Assembly (NCBI GenBank): GCA_030039715.1
Contig: JASHVA010000124.1
Span: 1 to 24,758 of the forward strand
Direction: 5' to 3'
Length of the DNA stretch: 24,758 nucleotides
Source: Thermoplasmata archaeon
Lineage (GTDB): Archaea; Thermoplasmatota; Thermoplasmata; Lutacidiplasmatales; UBA184
The notes beneath the pieces are model-generated. The model was not told the origin of the DNA, ran no database searches, and saw nothing but the letters and a program-made list of their open reading frames with translations. The position numbers were made by a program, and so were the translations under genes. This document shows positions 20,739 to 24,758 of the stretch, in pieces. Position 1 is the stretch's first letter. Every line of letters starts with the position of its first letter.

Positions 20739-21116
20739 ATGGTCGAGTACAAGCTCGTCATCTCCGAGCGGGAGAGGTCGATCGCCCGCACCGTCGGCGA
20801 CCCCCAGGCCGCCGGATTCCTCGGCAAGCGCATCGGGGAGACCGTCGGCGGGGAGCTCATCGGCGCGACCGGATACACCTTCCGCATCACCGGCGGGACC
20901 GACAAGAGCGGCTTCCCGCTCCGACCGGACGTTCCCGGCGCGCGCCAGACCCGCCTCTTCGTGGGCGACGGCTTCGGATTCCACGCTCCGCGCCCCGGGA
21001 TGCGGCGACGCCGCACGTTCCGCGGCAACACGGTCAGCGAGGACACCGTCCAGATCAACCTGGTCGTGGAACAGAAGGGCGGGAAGCCGCTGGCGGAGCT
21101 TCTCGCCGCGTCATGA
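20739..21116 (+). CDS. rps6e: Small ribosomal subunit protein S6e
   Basis: A 125-residue ribosomal protein of the archaeal/eukaryotic S6e family, the usual archaeal length. YKLVISERERSIARTV opens the fold; FLGKRIGETVGGELIG, FRITGGTDKSGFPLRPDV and RRRRTFRGNTVSEDTVQINLVV are the family signatures. It lacks the eukaryotic C-terminal phosphorylation tail, as in other archaea. The ATG at 20739 follows a strong TATA box. The stop overlaps the ATG of the aIF2 gamma gene by 4 nt (ATGA), an association found in many euryarchaea. Confidence 0.95.
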   Translation: MVEYKLVISERERSIARTVGDPQAAGFLGKRIGETVGGELIGATGYTFRITGGTDKSGFPLRPDVPGARQTRLFVGDGFGFHAPRPGMRRRRTFRGNTVSEDTVQINLVVEQKGGKPLAELLAAS

Positions 21117-22345
21117 AGGTTCCCCGACAGCCCGAGGTCAACATCGGTCTCGTCGGCCATGTCGACCACGGGAAGACGACCCTCACCCAGGCGCTGACCG
21201 GGGAGTGGACCGACCGGCACTCGGAGGAGCTCAAGCGCGGCATCTCGATCAAGCTCGGGTACGCGGACGCCGCGTTCTACGAGTGCCCCGGCGCCCCTCC
21301 ACCGGGCGGCTACACGACCGAGCCGACCTGCCCGGACGGCGGCGACGCGAAGTTCCTTCGCTCCGTGTCATTCGTCGACGCCCCCGGGCACGAGACGCTG
21401 ATGGAGACGATGCTCTCGGGCGCCGCGATCATGGACGGGGCCCTCCTCCTCGTGGCGGCGAACGAGCACGTTCCCCAGCCCCAGACGCGCGAGCATCTCT
21501 ACGCGCTCGACATCATCGGCGTGCGGAAGGTCGTGGTCGTCCAGAACAAGATCGACCTCGTCACCCCCGAGGCGGCCGCGGAGAACTATCGCGAGATCGT
21601 GGAGTTCCTCAAGGCGTCGCCGATCGCCGAGGCGCCGGTCGTTCCGGTCAGTGCGAACCACCGGGTCAACATCGACGCGCTGATCGGTACGATCGAGACG
21701 ACGATCCCGACGCCCGCTCGGGACCCGGCGAAGCCGCCGCTGATGTACGTCGCGCGGTCGTTCGACATCAACCGCCCCGGCACGCGGCCCGACGGCCTCC
21801 AGGGAGGAGTGCTCGGAGGCTCGCTCCTCCAGGGGAAGCTCTCGGTCGGCGAGGAGATCGAGATCCGGCCCGGACCGTCCGCCGGCCCGGACGGCCACGC
21901 CGAGTCGCTGACCACGCGGATCACTTCCATCATGTCCGGGGGCCAGACCTGGGACGAACTCCACCCCGGCGGGCTCGCCGCGATCGGGACGAGTCTCGAC
22001 CCGGCGCTGGCCAAGGGCGACGGTCTCACCGGGCGACTCGTCGGGACCGTCGGGACGCTTCCGCCGGTCAGTCAGAAGATCCGGCTCAAGGCGACCCTAC
22101 TCGACCGCGTCCTCGGGGCCCAGCGGGAGATCAAAGTGGAGAAGATCCGCACGAGCGAGCTCCTCGCGGTCACCGTCGGGACGACCGTCGCGAGCGGCAA
22201 GGTGACGAGTGCGCGGGGCAACGATATCGAGCTCTCGCTCAACCGCGCGGTCACGGTCTTTCCGGGAAGCCGCATCGCGATCTCGCGGCGCCTCAACGCC
22301 TGGCGCCTCATCGGGTACGGGATCGTGGAGGCGGGTTCGAAGTGA
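21113..22345 (+). CDS. eif2g: Translation initiation factor aIF2 subunit gamma
   Basis: A 410-residue GTPase, the usual size, which with the alpha and beta subunits brings initiator Met-tRNA to the ribosome. G1 is GHVDHGKT (15-22), G3 is DAPGHE (89-94) and G4 is NKID (145-148). FLRSVSFVDAPGHETLMETMLSG and NEHVPQPQTREHL are aIF2 gamma-specific and separate it from EF-1A and SelB. Domains II and III follow (from about 205 and 310). The zinc-knuckle insertion before G3 normally has two C-x2-C pairs; here only C58 and C73 remain, with A61 and G76 in the partner positions. The ATG overlaps the S6e stop, and the TGA overlaps the GTG start of a small zinc protein gene. Confidence 0.96.
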   Translation: MKVPRQPEVNIGLVGHVDHGKTTLTQALTGEWTDRHSEELKRGISIKLGYADAAFYECPGAPPPGGYTTEPTCPDGGDAKFLRSVSFVDAPGHETLMETMLSGAAIMDGALLLVAANEHVPQPQTREHLYALDIIGVRKVVVVQNKIDLVTPEAAAENYREIVEFLKASPIAEAPVVPVSANHRVNIDALIGTIETTIPTPARDPAKPPLMYVARSFDINRPGTRPDGLQGGVLGGSLLQGKLSVGEEIEIRPGPSAGPDGHAESLTTRITSIMSGGQTWDELHPGGLAAIGTSLDPALAKGDGLTGRLVGTVGTLPPVSQKIRLKATLLDRVLGAQREIKVEKIRTSELLAVTVGTTVASGKVTSARGNDIELSLNRAVTVFPGSRIAISRRLNAWRLIGYGIVEAGSK

Positions 22346-22524
22346 AGGAGGACCTTCTCGAGATCCTGCGCTGCCCGGTCTGCCGGGGGGAACTCGGGCT
22401 CGTGAAGCGCCGCACCGAGGGTGAGGAGATCGTCGAAGGGACGCTGACCTGCGCTCGCTGCCGCGTCGACTACCCGATCGAGGACGGCATCCCGGACCTC
22501 CTGCCGCCCGACGAGCGCGATTAG
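22342..22524 (+). CDS. Trm112-like small zinc-binding protein
   Basis: A 60-residue protein with two C-x2-C pairs, C11-P-V-C14 and C37-A-R-C40, and the ending DYPIEDGIPDLLPPDE. This is the Trm112/UPF0434 pattern (LLEILRCPxC at the start, YPIxDGIPxLLP at the end). In eukaryotes and in at least some archaea Trm112 binds and activates several methyltransferases that modify tRNA, rRNA and release factor. The partner here cannot be read from the sequence. The GTG start at 22342 overlaps the aIF2 gamma stop by 4 nt (GTGA), so it is translationally coupled to an initiation factor gene. Confidence 0.88.
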   Translation: MKEDLLEILRCPVCRGELGLVKRRTEGEEIVEGTLTCARCRVDYPIEDGIPDLLPPDERD

Positions 22525-22570
22525 CCGCCGTACCCGCGGCCGCTGCGGCGACGCGAGGCAAGGGCCCGAA

Positions 22571-22588
22571 CTTCGGTTCGAGCCGAAG
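22571..22588 (+). repeat. Perfect hairpin between the aIF2 gamma operon and the signal peptidase gene
   Basis: CTTCGG-TTCGAG-CCGAAG forms a perfect 6-bp stem. It lies 46 nt after the stop of the Trm112-like gene and directly before the signal peptidase TATA-like box. It may mark the 3' end of the upstream mRNA, or be an operator next to the promoter. There is no T-tract after it. It is not part of a tRNA gene. Confidence 0.4.
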
Positions 22589-22596
22589 GGTTAAGG
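22589..22596 (+). promoter_or_regulatory. TATA-like box for the signal peptidase gene
   Basis: GGTTAAGG is centred about 27 nt before the ATG at 22620, the spacing of a leaderless promoter. Confidence 0.45.
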
Positions 22597-22619
22597 GGAG
22601 TCGCACGGAACGCCGCAGG

Positions 22620-23939
22620 ATGGCCCGGTCGGACGACCCCGACGACGAGTCGTCGGCAGAGGAGGAGGACGAGCTCGAAGTACCGCCTCGCCGCGCCCGT
22701 CGCCCTCGCCGACCCGCCGCCTCGGAGAAGCGTCCGACCCCGGTGCGCCGGTGGCGGAGCGGGACCGACGAGGCGGACGAGGACGAGGAGGACGACACCG
22801 CCGAGCCGCGCCACCGCTTCTGGCAGCGCGATCGTCGGCCCGTCTACTGGCGCGCGCGGGACTCGCTCTACTTCGAGCCGCTGGTCGCGGTCGCGATCAT
22901 CGTCGTCCTGATCGTCGGGCTGTACGCGTTCACCCAGAACTGGCCCCCGGTCTACGTCGTGGAGTCCGGGAGCATGCAGCACGGGAGCTCGGACGTGCTC
23001 GGCGTGATCAACACCGGGGACCTGGTGCTCGCGCAAAAGATCCCGCTCGATCAGATCACGCCCTACGTAGTGGGCATCCAGTCCGGATACTCCACCTACG
23101 GGGAGTACGGCGACGTCCTCCTGTACCACGCGAACGGGCAGGGGTCGACGCCGATCATCCATCGCGCGATCCTCTTCCTCCAATGGGATCCGAACACGGA
23201 CAAGTACAACGCGACCGACCTCTCGGGACTCCGGTGCGGCAACGAGTCGGGCGCCGTCTATCGGACGCCCGGCACGAAGGGTGACTGCGGCACGACCGAG
23301 CTCGACGGGACGCTCGACCTCTACGGCATCGGCTGGCGCTCGGCGAACGTGAGCATCGCCCTCGATCCGACGGAGCTCGGCGAGCATTCCGGGTTCTTGA
23401 CGATGGGCGACAACAACCTGATCCCGACCGGATGCACCAGTGGATGCAGCGGGCTACCGGACCAGGAGAGCGGGTTAAGCACGCTCGTCGAACCCGGATG
23501 GATCGTCGGCGTCGCCCGCGGAATGATCCCGTGGGTCGGGGCGGTGAAGCTGCTCCTGGAAGGGAACGCGGGGATGGTCCCGCCGCAGTCCTGGCAGTTC
23601 CTCGGACTGTCGATCGTGGGGATCATCCTCCTCGCGTTCGGCATCCACTACGCGCTCCGAGCCGAGGGGATCGAGGACGAACGTCGAAAGGAACAGGAAG
23701 AGGAGGAGGCCGAAGAGGAGGCGGAGGACCGGGCGGAGCGCGCCGAGAGTCGGGGACGCCGGTTCCTCCGTGCGCTCCGGCCGTGGGGCCGGGATTCGGA
23801 GGAGGAGCCCGACGATCCGCCGCCGCGCCGGAAGGCGAAGCCGGCTCCGACCGACAAGGGCCACGGCCGGCCGACCCCCCGGGTCCGCCGCGACGCGAAG
23901 CCGAAGGGGAAGGGGACGTCGGACGAAGACGACCTTTAG
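22620..23939 (+). CDS. Signal peptidase I, archaeal/SEC11 (S26B) type with long charged extensions
   Basis: A 439-residue membrane protease, about twice the usual archaeal length. It cleaves signal peptides from proteins exported through SecYE. Residues 1-75 are alternating acidic and basic and probably disordered. A TM helix spans about 86-104. The catalytic serine is S118 in VESGSMQHG; the second catalytic residue is H181 in PIIHRAI, in place of the bacterial lysine; the aspartate is D264 in MGDNN. Between H181 and D264 lies an insert of about 65 residues with cysteines C206 and C223; C272 and C276 follow D264. A second TM helix lies at about 325-345. The last 90 residues are a highly charged, Glu- then Lys/Arg-rich cytosolic tail. 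The ATG at 22620 has a TATA-like box 27 nt upstream. Confidence 0.9.
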   Translation: MARSDDPDDESSAEEEDELEVPPRRARRPRRPAASEKRPTPVRRWRSGTDEADEDEEDDTAEPRHRFWQRDRRPVYWRARDSLYFEPLVAVAIIVVLIVGLYAFTQNWPPVYVVESGSMQHGSSDVLGVINTGDLVLAQKIPLDQITPYVVGIQSGYSTYGEYGDVLLYHANGQGSTPIIHRAILFLQWDPNTDKYNATDLSGLRCGNESGAVYRTPGTKGDCGTTELDGTLDLYGIGWRSANVSIALDPTELGEHSGFLTMGDNNLIPTGCTSGCSGLPDQESGLSTLVEPGWIVGVARGMIPWVGAVKLLLEGNAGMVPPQSWQFLGLSIVGIILLAFGIHYALRAEGIEDERRKEQEEEEAEEEAEDRAERAESRGRRFLRALRPWGRDSEEEPDDPPPRRKAKPAPTDKGHGRPTPRVRRDAKPKGKGTSDEDDL

Positions 23940-23972
23940 CCGCCGGACTTCCGGAGCGTCGCCCTTCCAAAC

Positions 23973-23979
23973 CTTTTAG
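23973..23979 (+). promoter_or_regulatory. TATA-like box for the PRPP synthetase gene
   Basis: CTTTTAG is centred about 40 nt before the ATG at 24016, in the 76-nt gap after the signal peptidase gene. It predicts a leader of about 14 nt. Confidence 0.42.
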
Positions 23980-24015
23980 TCCCGAGCCCCGTCCGTCCCC
24001 CGAGGCCCGGTCGGA

Positions 24016-24758
24016 ATGCATGTCATAGGTGGTTCGGCGTCGACGTCGCTCGCGGAACGGATCTCTCGGGAGCTCGGCAACGCGCCGTTCGCCATCCCGT
24101 TCACGAAGCGGTTCCCGGACGGCGAACTGTACGTCCGTGTCGGGGGCCGGCTCGAGGGAGAGGACGTGGTCGTCGTCCAATCCAACCGCACCGACCAGGA
24201 CCTCGTGGAGCTCCTGCTCCTCGAGGACGCCGTTCGCGAGGCCGGGGCCCGCAAGGTCTTCGTCGTGGTACCGTACCTCGGCTACGCCCGGCAGGACCGA
24301 CGGTTCTTCCCCGGCGAACCCGTGAGCGCCCGCACGTTCTGCCGGCACATCGAGCTTGACGCCGACGTCGTCATCACGGTCGACCTCCACTCCCGGCAGA
24401 CGCTGTCCCACTTCTCGAAGCCGGCCTTCGAGGCGAGCGGAATCCCGGCGGTCGCGCGCCTCCTCCGAGAGCGGCCGATCGACCTCCTGGTCTCGCCCGA
24501 CCAGGGCGGCGTGGAGCGCGTGCGACGGATGGCCCAGATCCTCGACAAACCGTGGTTCGCCCTCCAGAAGAAGCGGCTGGACAGCGAGCACGTCGAACTC
24601 TCGTTGCCGAGCTCCGTGCCGGTTCCGCTCGAAGGCAAGCAGGTCGTGATCGTCGACGACGTCATCTCCACCGGCGGGACGATCGTCGAGGCCGCGAAGC
24701 TCCTCAAGAAGCGGAACGTCGCGGGGATCAGCGCCGCGTGCACGCACGGCCTGTTCCT
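24016..24758 (+). CDS. prs: Ribose-phosphate pyrophosphokinase (PRPP synthetase), 3'-truncated by the window edge
   Basis: The first 247 residues of an enzyme usually about 285 residues long in archaea. It makes PRPP from ribose 5-phosphate and ATP for purine, pyrimidine, histidine and tryptophan synthesis. FPDGELYVRV (33-42) and SNRTDQDLVELLLL are at the N-terminus, YARQDRRF (90-97) and VDLHS (122-126) form the ATP/metal site, and VIVDDVISTGGTI (211-223) is the PRPP-binding loop. SPDQGGVERVR (160-170) is the typical SPDxGxxxR motif. The frame has no stop up to the end of the window. The ATG at 24016 is supported by the start of the fold (HVIGGSAS). Confidence 0.95.
   Translation, partial: MHVIGGSASTSLAERISRELGNAPFAIPFTKRFPDGELYVRVGGRLEGEDVVVVQSNRTDQDLVELLLLEDAVREAGARKVFVVVPYLGYARQDRRFFPGEPVSARTFCRHIELDADVVITVDLHSRQTLSHFSKPAFEASGIPAVARLLRERPIDLLVSPDQGGVERVRRMAQILDKPWFALQKKRLDSEHVELSLPSSVPVPLEGKQVVIVDDVISTGGTIVEAAKLLKKRNVAGISAACTHGLF

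Noticed and set aside
22571..22600. GGTTCGAGCC resembles the T-arm of a tRNA gene.
   Set aside because: The 6-base loop and stem do not fit a 5-bp stem with 7-base loop, and no acceptor stem, anticodon arm or D-arm can be drawn around it.
1..24758. CRISPR array, insertion sequence, prophage or defence island.
   Set aside because: No regularly spaced repeats, transposase, integrase or phage genes were seen; gaps are all short and the genes are mainly housekeeping and cell-surface functions.

Overview
The window is a gene-dense, very GC-rich stretch of an archaeal chromosome. The information-processing genes are archaeal or eukaryote-like: Cbf5, PCNA, ribosomal protein S6e, aIF2 gamma, a SEC11-type signal peptidase with a Ser-His-Asp triad, an A24 prepilin peptidase with the archaeal C-terminal domain, and an archaeal SecY. 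The secY - DUF106 - cmk - cbf5 order without interspersed L34e and L14e genes, together with strong GC bias, suggests an uncultured high-GC Thermoplasmatota-like euryarchaeon. The lineage is an inference from gene content; no rRNA or tRNA is present to confirm it.

Layout. 1-3320 (+): the 3' part of secY, an Oxa1/EMC3-like DUF106 insertase, cytidylate kinase and Cbf5, joined by 4-nt gaps or overlaps. 3351-6398 (+): a large MMPL/RND exporter. 6388-7111 (-): a PrxQ-like peroxiredoxin and a stand-alone Lrp/AsnC sensor (RAM) domain. 7243-8457 (+): a short cysteinyl-tRNA synthetase. 8454-10432 (-): a thiolase downstream of PCNA. 10533-11291 (+): AlaX editing protein. 11251-12431 (-): a three-gene operon of a 74-residue conserved-looking protein, a winged-helix protein and a GNAT acetyltransferase. 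12530-15436: a sugar cluster (NAD-dependent epimerase, GT4 and GT2 glycosyltransferases). 15525-16382 (+): long archaeal FKBP. 16460-16777 (+): two tiny single-TM proteins. 16758-17324 (-): a membrane-anchored FAM173-like methyltransferase. 17331-18703 (-): the B12-binding subunit of methylmalonyl-CoA mutase plus its MeaB chaperone GTPase. 18776-19696 (-): prepilin peptidase. 19799-20701 (+): a secreted/anchored sequon-rich protein. 20739-22524 (+): S6e - aIF2 gamma - Trm112-like zinc protein operon. 22620-23939 (+): signal peptidase. 24016-end (+): PRPP synthetase, cut by the window edge.

Themes. Much of the window serves protein export and the cell surface: SecY, DUF106, signal peptidase, prepilin peptidase, glycosyltransferases and several sequon-rich extracytoplasmic proteins. 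A second theme is translation and RNA: Cbf5, CysRS, AlaX, S6e, aIF2 gamma and the Trm112-like protein. The thiolase and mutase/MeaB genes point to acyl-CoA or propionyl-CoA metabolism. Many first genes have an AT-rich TATA-like box centred about 25-28 nt before the start codon, as expected for leaderless mRNAs, whereas genes inside operons overlap by 4 nt. All five convergent gene pairs overlap at their 3' ends. No intergenic gap exceeds about 135 nt. I saw no rRNA, tRNA, CRISPR array, insertion sequence or prophage gene.
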